Made by a program: the position numbers and the translations under genes | Assembly (NCBI RefSeq): GCF_028285745.1 | Contig: NZ_JANQOP010000145.1 | Span: forward strand, 1 to 36,790 | DNA: 36,790 bases | Reading direction: 5' to 3' | From: Acaryochloris sp. IP29b_bin.137 | GTDB lineage: Bacteria > Cyanobacteriota > Cyanobacteriia > Thermosynechococcales > Thermosynechococcaceae | The notes under the pieces: generated by a model | The model's database searches: none | Told to the model about the DNA's origin: nothing | What the model saw: the letters and a program-made list of their open reading frames with translations, nothing else | Shown: piece after piece, positions 6,731 to 15,174 of the stretch | Layout of the letters: every line of letters starts with the position of its first letter | Numbering within the stretch: the stretch's first letter is position 1

Positions 6731-7783
6731 CTACTGGCTGCGACTAATCATATAGTGAATCAATTTGGGGATAAACGATTTTGCCTCCGAGTCGGGGGTA
6801 TCACCATAGGCAATCGAGAATTCGTCTAGGGCCGCTTGGGCAAACTGGTTCGCAACTGCGATCGCATAGTCAATACTGCCGTAATCCTGCATCTGTTGAA
6901 TCACCCAACTCACTTCATCTGCAGAGCGTTCGGTCCGGGGCTTACCCATAAACCCTTGGAGCACCTCTAACTCCGAGGGAGTACTGTGCTTGAACAGATG
7001 GACCAGCATCAACGTCCGCTTCCCTTCCCAAATATCACCGCCAATTTCTTTGCCATACCGTTGGGCATCCCCCACCAGATTGAGCACATCATCCTGAATC
7101 TGAAAAGCGGCCCCCATAAAATATCCAAACTTATTAAAGCGGTCTAAGTCCAGGGTGTCCTGGGCCGCAATCAACCCCCCAATACGGCAGGGATGCATAA
7201 AGCTATACCAACAGGTTTTATGCAAAATCAGTTGCAGATAATCTGCTTCACTGACATCACAGCGATTATCCCGTACCCAACCCAATTCAAGGGCTTGCCC
7301 TTCTAGGGATTTCAACATCAAATGCTCAAACTCTTCATAGATGCGTTGGGTGAGGGAATGGCCGAGCAGCGGGATGTTCTCCCGCACGAGTCTTAGACTG
7401 AGGGCATTCATGGCATCGCCCACGTTGACAGCAATGGGCACCCCATGTTCGGCCTGCATCGTTGGCCTGCGGTGGCGGCATTCGCTGTTATCTTCCACGT
7501 CATCATGGACTAGGAAGGCATTGTGAATCATTTCTAGAGCAACAGCTGATTTGAGGGCCTGTTCTTCCGTTCCCCCAAAAGTCTGGCAGGTCGCTATGCA
7601 CAGGGCTGGCCGCAACCCTTTCCCCATATGGGAGAGATGTTGCTTTAAAGGCTGATATAGATATTGTTGGGGTTCTCCAGTGGGAACAACGGCTAATAAG
7701 GCAGCCAAAGTGACATCCCGGTAATGACCGAGATGAGCCTGCAAAGTCTCTAAATCCTTAGATGCAAGGGCAGCCAGGGGCAC
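6731..7783 (-). CDS. Isoprenyl (polyprenyl/geranylgeranyl) diphosphate synthase
   Basis: A 350-residue trans-prenyltransferase that joins isopentenyl diphosphate to allylic diphosphates. It has the substrate-binding GKGLRP (about 54-59). The first Asp-rich motif is DDVED (94-98) followed by RRPT. The second motif is DDVLN (231-235), with Asn in place of the final Asp, followed by GKEIGGDIWEGKRTLM. The length suits geranylgeranyl or longer chain synthases; chain length cannot be fixed by eye. Start is GTG at 7783, with AGAGG a few bases before it and an in-frame stop upstream. It follows the flavoenzyme gene by 33 bases. It may be a second copy beside a housekeeping synthase elsewhere, dedicated to the shell-linked pathway. 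Confidence 0.88.
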   Translation of the reverse strand: MPLAALASKDLETLQAHLGHYRDVTLAALLAVVPTGEPQQYLYQPLKQHLSHMGKGLRPALCIATCQTFGGTEEQALKSAVALEMIHNAFLVHDDVEDNSECRHRRPTMQAEHGVPIAVNVGDAMNALSLRLVRENIPLLGHSLTQRIYEEFEHLMLKSLEGQALELGWVRDNRCDVSEADYLQLILHKTCWYSFMHPCRIGGLIAAQDTLDLDRFNKFGYFMGAAFQIQDDVLNLVGDAQRYGKEIGGDIWEGKRTLMLVHLFKHSTPSELEVLQGFMGKPRTERSADEVSWVIQQMQDYGSIDYAIAVANQFAQAALDEFSIAYGDTPDSEAKSFIPKLIHYMISRSQ

Positions 7784-7816
7784 AAGACACCTCTAGAGCA
7801 TGGGGTAGGCGGTCGT

Positions 7817-9805
7817 TCATGGCGATGGAATAATATGGACCTTTCCGGTACGAGTTGAGGTTTGGGTTGCAGCAGGTGGGGATGGCTGAGATAGAGTTTG
7901 GAGCGCAGATAAATCGGGGATCATCTCCGGCATCGTTTGGGACTCTGCCATTTGGACCACGATGTCCAACACCGACTTTTGCACCACCTCCATCAGCTCT
8001 TGCCGCAATTCGATATTGTCAAAACCTTGCGTGCCAATGGTGTATAGGGGGTTCCCAAATTTCTCTAAGGGCTGATCAATGGTGACCCCCAGCAACTGTT
8101 CCAGAATACGGCCTCCTTGGTGGGCCAGCTTCAGGGCAGATAAGCCCCATCGCACTAAACTGTCATCCCAGGGTAATCCTTGGTGAAACCGAATGCGATC
8201 GATCACCCGCCAGGGCTCAAAAATTTCTTGTTCATGCAGTTTCCAGAGCTTACACTGGGGGACATCTGCTTGAGCCGCGGCAATAATGCCATTGACGGCC
8301 CGGCGAGCGGCTTCATTCGCCCCTTCCATCGTCGCTAAATCCGTATAGGTGCGAACGTAATCAGAGGCCAGAAATAGATTGGGAATCGCCGTTACCGCTT
8401 CCGGGCGTTTAGCCCAAGTATTAATTAAATTGACGAGCAACGGCTCTTCATTGGTGTCGCCTTCGCCTTCCACAAGGTAAATCGCGGGGTCCAAAAACCA
8501 ATGGTCTAAATATTCATCTTTGAGAATGTCTTGACCGTGGATATTGATGCTTTTTTTAAGCTGTGCCCACACCTCATTTTTGACTTCTTCCCGCGTACAT
8601 TCCTTGGCAGTTTTGCCATTAAGCGCTTTTTCATCCCACTCGGAAATATCAACGGAGATGATGCCTTTAATCCGACCATCGGCATATTGGCTAAAATCGA
8701 CGCCAGGCCAAAACTGCCGTTGGGAAATAGAGGTGAGTGCCCAGGGCGAATCTACATAAATCGCATGTCCATGGGATAAGGGCACATCTTCCGTTAAGTA
8801 CAACTGGATGCCATTCATCCAAGACACTCCGCCTTCACTCAACTTTTGGAGAATGCCTAAGCCTGGATCGGCTGCTTTGATACTCTCGGTAATTAACTCC
8901 GCCATCCGTTCCACAGGGACTGCAGCGATATAGTAGTCTCCCTGAACTGTAAAGGTGTGTCCGTTGTGCTCAATGGTGGCCCCTTGAATCTGACCATTCG
9001 TGCAGTGAATTTCTAAGACCTTGGCTTCCAGATGGTATTGCACCCCTTGCTGAGTTAAATAGGCGATCCAAGGATTGATCCAGGCATCATTAGTGGGGGC
9101 ATTGAGCACGCGATCGCTACTGGGTCCCGGCTCTACCAAATCAAATAAAAGCTGGACAAAAATATCGCCGATGGTTTTGGTACTAGCGAGGTGGGCTTTG
9201 GCGGCGACCAAGGAGCGAGTGATGCCATGGCCAAAGATTTTCTGATAGGCCGGGGAACGCTGATCGGCTCCTACAAACTCCCACCAGTCTTCTTTTTCAT
9301 ACTCGGCAAGGCGTCGTTCTTCACAGGAGGTGACAATTTGCCAGACTTTTGTGGCGAAAAAGGCAATCTCTTCGGGAGAGACACCAAAGTCAGGTCCAAA
9401 TATCGTCGGAAATTCATTGAGAATTTCTTGGACATCTGCGAAGGTGCGGGGGGAACGAGAGGGAAAAACAATGGGGCGCTGACCGTAGCGGGCCATTTCG
9501 ACTCGTGTCGTATCCACCAGATTATCGGCAACGGTCTTGTCTTTGCCATAGGGAATCCGCGCCATGGTATCGACAATATGCTTATAAAAGCGGGGAAAAA
9601 ACCGAAAGCCATGCTCACCTGGCAGCGGTTTACGGGGACCATTCGGCCCCATACTGCCCGTATTGGGCACAGGAATACTGCGAGCCTTGCCACCGGGGAT
9701 CTTTTTGGCTTCGTATACCTCTACGGCAAATCCCCGTTCAATCAACTCATGGGCGGCACTCAGGCCTGCAACGCCTCCACCGAGAATCACAACCTTCTTT
9801 TGCAT
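7817..9805 (-). CDS. FAD-dependent oxidoreductase of the phytoene desaturase/amine oxidase superfamily
   Basis: A 662-residue flavoenzyme. It opens with the dinucleotide-binding motif GGGVAGLSAAHELIERG (9-25), with Glu32 at the ribose position and PGGKARS (37-43). It closes the catalytic part with a second FAD motif around LATMEGANEAARRAVNG (about 490-506). The family desaturates or oxidises carotenoid precursors, hydroxysqualene and related isoprenoids. It is far longer than ordinary phytoene desaturase (about 470): some 155 residues follow the FAD motif. The last 40 are Pro/Ser/Thr-rich and end in KVHIIPSP. Its place between the shell gene and the prenyl synthase suggests it is a cargo enzyme acting on a prenyl product; the substrate is unknown. 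Confidence 0.85.
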   Translation of the reverse strand: MQKKVVILGGGVAGLSAAHELIERGFAVEVYEAKKIPGGKARSIPVPNTGSMGPNGPRKPLPGEHGFRFFPRFYKHIVDTMARIPYGKDKTVADNLVDTTRVEMARYGQRPIVFPSRSPRTFADVQEILNEFPTIFGPDFGVSPEEIAFFATKVWQIVTSCEERRLAEYEKEDWWEFVGADQRSPAYQKIFGHGITRSLVAAKAHLASTKTIGDIFVQLLFDLVEPGPSSDRVLNAPTNDAWINPWIAYLTQQGVQYHLEAKVLEIHCTNGQIQGATIEHNGHTFTVQGDYYIAAVPVERMAELITESIKAADPGLGILQKLSEGGVSWMNGIQLYLTEDVPLSHGHAIYVDSPWALTSISQRQFWPGVDFSQYADGRIKGIISVDISEWDEKALNGKTAKECTREEVKNEVWAQLKKSINIHGQDILKDEYLDHWFLDPAIYLVEGEGDTNEEPLLVNLINTWAKRPEAVTAIPNLFLASDYVRTYTDLATMEGANEAARRAVNGIIAAAQADVPQCKLWKLHEQEIFEPWRVIDRIRFHQGLPWDDSLVRWGLSALKLAHQGGRILEQLLGVTIDQPLEKFGNPLYTIGTQGFDNIELRQELMEVVQKSVLDIVVQMAESQTMPEMIPDLSALQTLSQPSPPAATQTSTRTGKVHIIPSP

Positions 9806-9855
9806 GATGTTTCCTATCTGCTGTGAGGGGGTGCTGGATCATTTGAATTTATGTG

Positions 9856-10704
9856 TTAGGAGAGGGTAAAGGCAGTTACTGCCCCTTCTTCCTTAATTCT
9901 CAACACAAATTTTTCATAAACTCGGAACCGATAACGAGCCTCATTACTGACATTCAAAAATTGTACGGTGGGGGATGTTGCGACCACTAAATCAATTGGA
10001 TCACCCGCTAGAGAGACAACCACAACCTGCTCATCATCTAGAGTACTGGAACGTAAAAGCTGAGTCCCTAACATCGGTTCAATCCGATCTTTGGGTAAGA
10101 CGAAAGCATCACCAGAAGGAGTGTTAGCTGCAATAAAAGCGCTATGACCCAGAATGCATGCAAAAGGCCCTAAATGTCCGCTTGACTCCAATGTGGCAAT
10201 AGCTCTGGCGATATCTGCGACAAGATTGCGCTGATTAGGGTTAAGAATGGGTGGATGATTCCTCCCTGCTCCGTCCAGACCATGAGTGGTATCGCCACCC
10301 GTTACCTTGCATTGAGTGGGTACTTTAGCAGTCTCAAGGTCTGCCGTTTCGGGATCCTCCCGAGGCAAACCATTAAAGACAATGGCATCTTCTGCCCGAG
10401 CTAATATATTGGCAGCTCGACGAAAAGCAGACATTGCTCCAGTTAAATGTTCTTCAGCCAATTGTCGTTGTTTTAATTCAACATGGACGGCTAAAGTCCA
10501 GAGTTTCAGTGTATTTACATCGTCAACAGTAATTGAGTTAGATTCCTCTGACAGTTGTTGACTGCGGACTACTGTTGCGCTTCGTTCCAATGGGCCACAA
10601 CAAGCCAGAAACGATCCCGCAACACTAACCTTATTTACCTCATCAGCAACAATCTGTTGAATCTGATCCCACTGCTCCGAAGACCAGTCAATTTGTGAGT
10701 TCAT
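9856..10704 (-). CDS. Encapsulin shell protein (Family 1-like, Linocin_M18 type)
   Basis: A 282-residue HK97-fold shell protein. The N-terminal helix (SSEQWDQIQQIVADEVNKV, 8-26) matches the family's start. RRAANILARAEDAIVFNGL (95-113) matches the conserved spine-helix segment ending in the [IV]FNG signature. GPFACILGHSAF (179-190), a later VVVVSLAGDPIDLVVA and the closing YRFRVYEKFVLRIKEEGAV (258-276) match the A-domain and the typical R-V-x-E-x-x-x-L-R-I ending. Such proteins assemble into hollow shells that enclose cargo enzymes. About 30 residues after FNG (114-147) look inserted relative to common members. There is no cyclic-nucleotide domain, so it is not a Family 2B member. It has its own 126-base leader, useful for higher expression. 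Confidence 0.85.
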   Translation of the reverse strand: MNSQIDWSSEQWDQIQQIVADEVNKVSVAGSFLACCGPLERSATVVRSQQLSEESNSITVDDVNTLKLWTLAVHVELKQRQLAEEHLTGAMSAFRRAANILARAEDAIVFNGLPREDPETADLETAKVPTQCKVTGGDTTHGLDGAGRNHPPILNPNQRNLVADIARAIATLESSGHLGPFACILGHSAFIAANTPSGDAFVLPKDRIEPMLGTQLLRSSTLDDEQVVVVSLAGDPIDLVVATSPTVQFLNVSNEARYRFRVYEKFVLRIKEEGAVTAFTLS

Positions 10705-10740
10705 AGAGTCTGAATATCCTAAATATTGGAAGATAAGCTA

Positions 10741-10755
10741 ACTGCTTGTGGCAGT
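10741..10755 (-). promoter_or_regulatory. Small hairpin in the leader of the encapsulin gene
   Basis: ACTGC and GCAGT form a perfect 5-base stem with a 5-base loop, 37 bases before the encapsulin start, in the only long gap of the unit. It could tune read-through or mRNA ends. No T-tract makes it a full terminator. Confidence 0.3.
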
Positions 10756-10830
10756 AGTCATAAATAAAAAAACTCAATGCAGAAAATCAGATCGTAAAAA
10801 CAAAAGGGATTGCCAAAAGTTTACAACAAA

Positions 10831-11712
10831 CTAGAGGGCATACAAATCATAAATGACTAGCAAATTTGACATTTGCACTTCCCCAATCCCAATGCATTGG
10901 AGCCGATTCAACCACTGATACTTTGGATGCTCTGTTAAGAAACGTGGTGCTATTCTCAGCGGAGGAGCATTAGGCCATTGTCGCCTCAGAAAATTTTGAT
11001 ACCCCTGTTGTCCTAGTTCAAAAACCCCTGAGTATCTTGTTTGAATAAGAGCGCCTTCAGCAGTGGTAAGTGTGACATCAGCATCCAAAATACCAATTCC
11101 ATCCGGGCGAATCGTCATATGATCAGACCCGTATGGGCTAAAAATGGCATTCAATTTTGGACCACTCACCTGACCTATTTTGACGAACCAGTTTATCTTT
11201 AGTCCTTCTGGCGTTTGCCCAATGATTTCAGGAGTCTTCAGTAATTGCACTTGCACGGTAGCAAGATAATTTAACTGGAATGGGAATCGATGCAACAGTA
11301 TAGACTCATCAGCTGGGGACGTTGATGCCAGTTGGGGAGAAGACAATGATGATGAATCATTGATCGTAAAGGAGGAAGGAAATTTCTGAGTGCTGAGAAC
11401 ATTTGGGACTTGCCGCCCTGCACAAGATAGGGTCACCAAATACTTAACTTTTTGGGGCTCCAATAAAGGCGGGAAATGAACTGAGAAATATTGCGTTGAA
11501 GCAGCATAGTCAGAGTGCTGAAGTACACCAGAAATCGATTGCACAAGCCTATTCTTATCTGAACGATAATAGACTGTCACCTTATTTGCTGGATGCAGTG
11601 GATAAACACCAATTGTAATGGAGATATCTTGCCGAGCTGCTACAAAGCTCTCAGGTGCAGGAGCATCTTCTGTTCCATACCAGAGCTTTAACCCATCATG
11701 GCTAACTTCCAC
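10831..11712 (-). CDS. DUF3237-domain protein with an N-terminal beta domain
   Basis: 293 residues in two parts. Residues about 1-110 are beta-rich and begin with DGLKLWYGTEDAPAP, a pattern known to me from the front domain of other DUF3237 proteins. Residues about 145-293 match DUF3237 (UPF0311): IRPDGIGILDADVTLTTAEG, ALIQTRYSGV, RIAPRFLTEHPKYQWLNR, CIGIGE. The family forms small beta-barrels; some members elsewhere bind or modify aromatic or polyketide products, but most have no known role. Start is GTG at 11712, nine bases after the cyclase stop, and no other start fits before the upstream in-frame stop. A gap of 126 bases separates it from the shell gene. A ligand-binding or accessory role in the pathway is a guess. 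Confidence 0.8.
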   Translation of the reverse strand: MEVSHDGLKLWYGTEDAPAPESFVAARQDISITIGVYPLHPANKVTVYYRSDKNRLVQSISGVLQHSDYAASTQYFSVHFPPLLEPQKVKYLVTLSCAGRQVPNVLSTQKFPSSFTINDSSSLSSPQLASTSPADESILLHRFPFQLNYLATVQVQLLKTPEIIGQTPEGLKINWFVKIGQVSGPKLNAIFSPYGSDHMTIRPDGIGILDADVTLTTAEGALIQTRYSGVFELGQQGYQNFLRRQWPNAPPLRIAPRFLTEHPKYQWLNRLQCIGIGEVQMSNLLVIYDLYAL

Positions 11713-11721
11713 TGAAATCCA

Positions 11722-14700
11722 TCATCCCTCTAAAAAAGCAGAACTTTCTAATTCATCTAGAAAAAGGCGTACTTGCCTAAGATCAGGGGTGCCCAGGCCT
11801 TCTGTAAACTGATTATAAATTTCGGAGGTACATTCCCGAGCTGCATTTGTGCTCCCTTGGGAACACCAAAAACGACTTAAGCTAAGAGCCGCTCTAAGCT
11901 CCAACATGATTGCATTCTGTTGATGGGCAAGGGATGTTGCTTCTTTAAAGCAGTCTTCCACAATGCATACATCAGCAGCTTGAAGAATTCGTTGAGTTTG
12001 ACTAAATTGGTGCCACAAAAATTCAGCTTTCAAGCGATATAACTCAGGCTCCATATGATGCTCGTTACGGGTTTTCGCCTCTTGAATTCCCACTTCTAAA
12101 GTGTGAAAGGCTTCTTCAAAACGTTCAGACAACCAGTAAACTTCCGCCATCATACCCATAACTTGTGGGAAAATAACGGAGGTTCCAGTTTGCTTAAATA
12201 AGTCTAAACCTTCGACCATTTCCTGAAGGCCATCTTGAGTTCTTCCTTGCAACGCAATTGACCATCCATGAAAGAGCATCGCCACAGGAATCCATAATAG
12301 AAAGCCTTCTGCCTGGGAAATATCCAGCAATTCTTCCGCTTTGTCTTCCACCAAAGGCAAGTTACGAGTCAGTTGATATTGATGTAAGCTAGCGCCCAAT
12401 GCATAAGCTCTATTGGGAAGGTGATGCAGGTTTTGGGCAAGTTCCATTGCAGCTTCCACATGTTTGGGTAATTGTTCTGGATAGCCCAACATCCAGAGAC
12501 TGCCAGCAAGAAACATTTGTATACATACCGCTGAAGAGAGCTGGGTTTCGTAGACTAAATGTTGTTCGGATTCAAACTCAAACTGGGTTAATCCCCTAGT
12601 AGCGACCTCTCTAGCATCGACATATTCACCTCGATAGAACTGGGTATAACCCACTGCATGGCAGGCCATCTCATACATAATGGGTTGATCAACTAGCTGA
12701 GCGCTCTTCAATACCTCTTCTGCAGCCTCAATCGCTTCATCCATTTGACCTCGAAGAAAGTAATTGGTCCATAGCCCCCATAAAGCTTTGGATAGACTGT
12801 GTTGGTTCTCAGTTTTTAGACTGAGTGCTTTTGCTCGAATACAGGTTTGTTCAACTTCTATGGATGCCCAGCCTTTAATTGCCATAAAAGCGGGAGCAAG
12901 ACCAAGCTGCATTTGCAATTCCAGCCGATCTCGTTCGGTCCCTTCCGAAAGCCCGTTGAGTAACTCGATCCCTTGTTTCAAATGTGCTATCGCTTCCGAA
13001 TTAGCCGCTTGTTCTAAGTCCCTTTGGCCTGCCTGTAACCAATACCGAATCGCAGTGTGTAACAGTCCCGCTTCAGTGAAATGATACGCTAACAACTCGG
13101 GTCGGATAGATTCTTGCTCATCCCCTCGTCGTTCAAGGGTATGAGCAATCCGCTGATGATAAGATTGCCGACGTATTTTTACCAAAGATTGATAAGCAGC
13201 ATCCTGAATCAGCGCATGCTTGAATTGATACGTGGCAAACGGCGGAGAACCCTCTTGGTAGAGTAATCCAGCTTCAACCAATTGATTGAGGCCATTGCGC
13301 AGAGTGGCCTGATTCCACTGCGAAACCTCTTCCAATAACTCGTAGTCAAATTCGCGACCCAATGTAGAGCCCAATTGGGCCACTTCTTTCACAACCGACA
13401 AGCGATCTAGACGCTCAATCAAAGAATCATGCAGAGTTGTGGGAATAGTAAGTGATACATATTCATCCCTAGAACGTTGTTCAGCAGGATTTTCATCTGC
13501 CTCTAAAACGGTTTTAGTCAACTCTTCAACAAATAAAGGAATACCGTCTGTTTTCTGAACGATTTGCTGAATCAGCGGCTGGGGCAACCATTTTTCTTGT
13601 ACCGTCTGCTCCACCATCATTTGAATTTCCTGCCCCCCTAAGCTGTTGAGCTGCAGATGATGTAAATGAGTCTGCTCATGCCAAGGCGATTTAAACTCAG
13701 GGCGGCAGGTCAACAGCATCAGGAGACGATGATCGTGAATCTGCTCTAGAAAATAAGTGATGGCATCGAGGGTTGATGCATCCATCCAATGCAGGTCTTC
13801 GATTACTAGCAAAACTGGCTGAATGTTTGCGATCGCTAAACAGACCGCAGTCATTACCTCAATTGTTTTCTGTTTTTGCCGCTCAGGGGTCAGATTTAAG
13901 GGCGGATATTGATCGGTCGCTGGAATGGCTAGCAAACTGGCAAATAAGGGGACATAATCTGTGGGTGGCAAAGAACATTGCTCAAGAAACTGTTCCATTT
14001 TGGCCAGCTTTTCATCAGCAGTATCGTCCTGAGAAAAGCCAAAGGTATGTTGTTTGAGAAACTCAGTGATGGGGTAAAACGCACTGTTTTGGTAGTAAGG
14101 TGAGCCTTGGATTTCTGTAATCCAAACTTCTTGAGTGGTAGCAATCTTTTTCTTAATTTCCCATACCAATCTTGATTTGCCCATACCTGCTTCCCCCTGC
14201 AGCAAAACAGCATGGGTGTGGCCAGCCATCACGGCTTGCCAACGCTTCAACAGCAGCTCGGTTTCGGTACTGCGGTTCACAAATGGGGTCAAACCTGACT
14301 TTTCAGCCACCGCAAACCGACTTTTTGCTTTGCTTTCCCGCAGAACTTGAAAAATAGTAATGGGATCTGTAATCCCTTTCAGTTTTTGTGGCTCTAACTG
14401 CTGACACTCAAAAAAACCATCTACCAGGCGATGCGTGGCAGAACTGATAATCAGCGAATTGGGCTGAGCAAGAGACTGCAAACGGGCAGCAATATTCGGC
14501 GTGGCTCCCACAATCGCCATCGGGTCAGGTGCTTCTTTCACGCCCATCTCACCAATGACCACCAATCCGGTGTGAATCCCAATCCGCACCGACAGACGCT
14601 CCCCCCATTTCTTCATCATTTGAGGATTAAGACGCTGAAGGGCTTCTAGTATTCGTAGGCCGCTACTGACCGCTCTTCTAGCATCATCTTCATGGGCCTG

Positions 14701-15174
14701 GGGGTAGCCGAAGTAGATGAGTACCCCATCCCCTAAGTACCGAGCAATATATCCTTCGGCATTCGCAATGGCCTTAGCACAGAGTTCCTGATAGGCCAGA
14801 AACACATCGCGTAAATCTTCCGGGTCCAGCCTTTCAGCAAGGGGAGCAGACTCTACCAGATCGCAAAACATAACCGTGAGTTGACGCCGTTCTGTTTCCC
14901 GTCCCCAACTCTCATCCGATTGGGCATTGATATTGGTCTTGAGATGCTGAAAGTTTTTATGTTGCCAGTCCGTTTTCAGGGGGCCTGCTGCTTGTAACAC
15001 CAACATTTTTTGATCCCGGTCAGTGGCAAGTTGCAAGACATCGATCAGTTCATACTTAATATCGTCTAGAAATGGGTCATCGATATTAAATTGCCGCTTG
15101 ATTGCCCGATAGGAAACTTGACCGCGACGGTACAGGATACTAATCGTTTGATCTAAAACTTCTTCAAAGTCCAT
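11722..15174 (-). CDS. Class III adenylate/guanylate cyclase with AAA ATPase and TPR-like repeats
   Basis: 1150 residues. A small N-terminal helical domain (about 1-60) comes first. The cyclase catalytic domain (about 95-280) has RRQLTVMFCDLVES, with metal-binding Asp105, and YLGDGVLIYFGYP, with Asp149. VGATPNIAARLQ carries Thr at the base-selecting position, as in class IIIb cyclases. An AAA/STAND-type ATPase follows, with Walker A GEAGMGKS (327-334) and Walker B VLLVIEDLHW. The last ~450 residues are helical TPR-like repeats for ligand or protein sensing. It likely makes cAMP in response to a bound partner. As the first gene, nine bases before the DUF3237 gene, it may report on or control the encapsulin pathway. 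Confidence 0.85.
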   Translation of the reverse strand: MDFEEVLDQTISILYRRGQVSYRAIKRQFNIDDPFLDDIKYELIDVLQLATDRDQKMLVLQAAGPLKTDWQHKNFQHLKTNINAQSDESWGRETERRQLTVMFCDLVESAPLAERLDPEDLRDVFLAYQELCAKAIANAEGYIARYLGDGVLIYFGYPQAHEDDARRAVSSGLRILEALQRLNPQMMKKWGERLSVRIGIHTGLVVIGEMGVKEAPDPMAIVGATPNIAARLQSLAQPNSLIISSATHRLVDGFFECQQLEPQKLKGITDPITIFQVLRESKAKSRFAVAEKSGLTPFVNRSTETELLLKRWQAVMAGHTHAVLLQGEAGMGKSRLVWEIKKKIATTQEVWITEIQGSPYYQNSAFYPITEFLKQHTFGFSQDDTADEKLAKMEQFLEQCSLPPTDYVPLFASLLAIPATDQYPPLNLTPERQKQKTIEVMTAVCLAIANIQPVLLVIEDLHWMDASTLDAITYFLEQIHDHRLLMLLTCRPEFKSPWHEQTHLHHLQLNSLGGQEIQMMVEQTVQEKWLPQPLIQQIVQKTDGIPLFVEELTKTVLEADENPAEQRSRDEYVSLTIPTTLHDSLIERLDRLSVVKEVAQLGSTLGREFDYELLEEVSQWNQATLRNGLNQLVEAGLLYQEGSPPFATYQFKHALIQDAAYQSLVKIRRQSYHQRIAHTLERRGDEQESIRPELLAYHFTEAGLLHTAIRYWLQAGQRDLEQAANSEAIAHLKQGIELLNGLSEGTERDRLELQMQLGLAPAFMAIKGWASIEVEQTCIRAKALSLKTENQHSLSKALWGLWTNYFLRGQMDEAIEAAEEVLKSAQLVDQPIMYEMACHAVGYTQFYRGEYVDAREVATRGLTQFEFESEQHLVYETQLSSAVCIQMFLAGSLWMLGYPEQLPKHVEAAMELAQNLHHLPNRAYALGASLHQYQLTRNLPLVEDKAEELLDISQAEGFLLWIPVAMLFHGWSIALQGRTQDGLQEMVEGLDLFKQTGTSVIFPQVMGMMAEVYWLSERFEEAFHTLEVGIQEAKTRNEHHMEPELYRLKAEFLWHQFSQTQRILQAADVCIVEDCFKEATSLAHQQNAIMLELRAALSLSRFWCSQGSTNAARECTSEIYNQFTEGLGTPDLRQVRLFLDELESSAFLEG

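Noticed and set aside
9191-9826. Long open frame opposite the flavoenzyme gene
   Set aside because: It lies fully antisense to a gene with clear FAD motifs and has no family resemblance of its own.
9856-10704. Family 2 encapsulin
   Set aside because: There is no cyclic-nucleotide-binding insertion, and the N-terminal helix and C-terminal R-V-x-E pattern follow Family 1.
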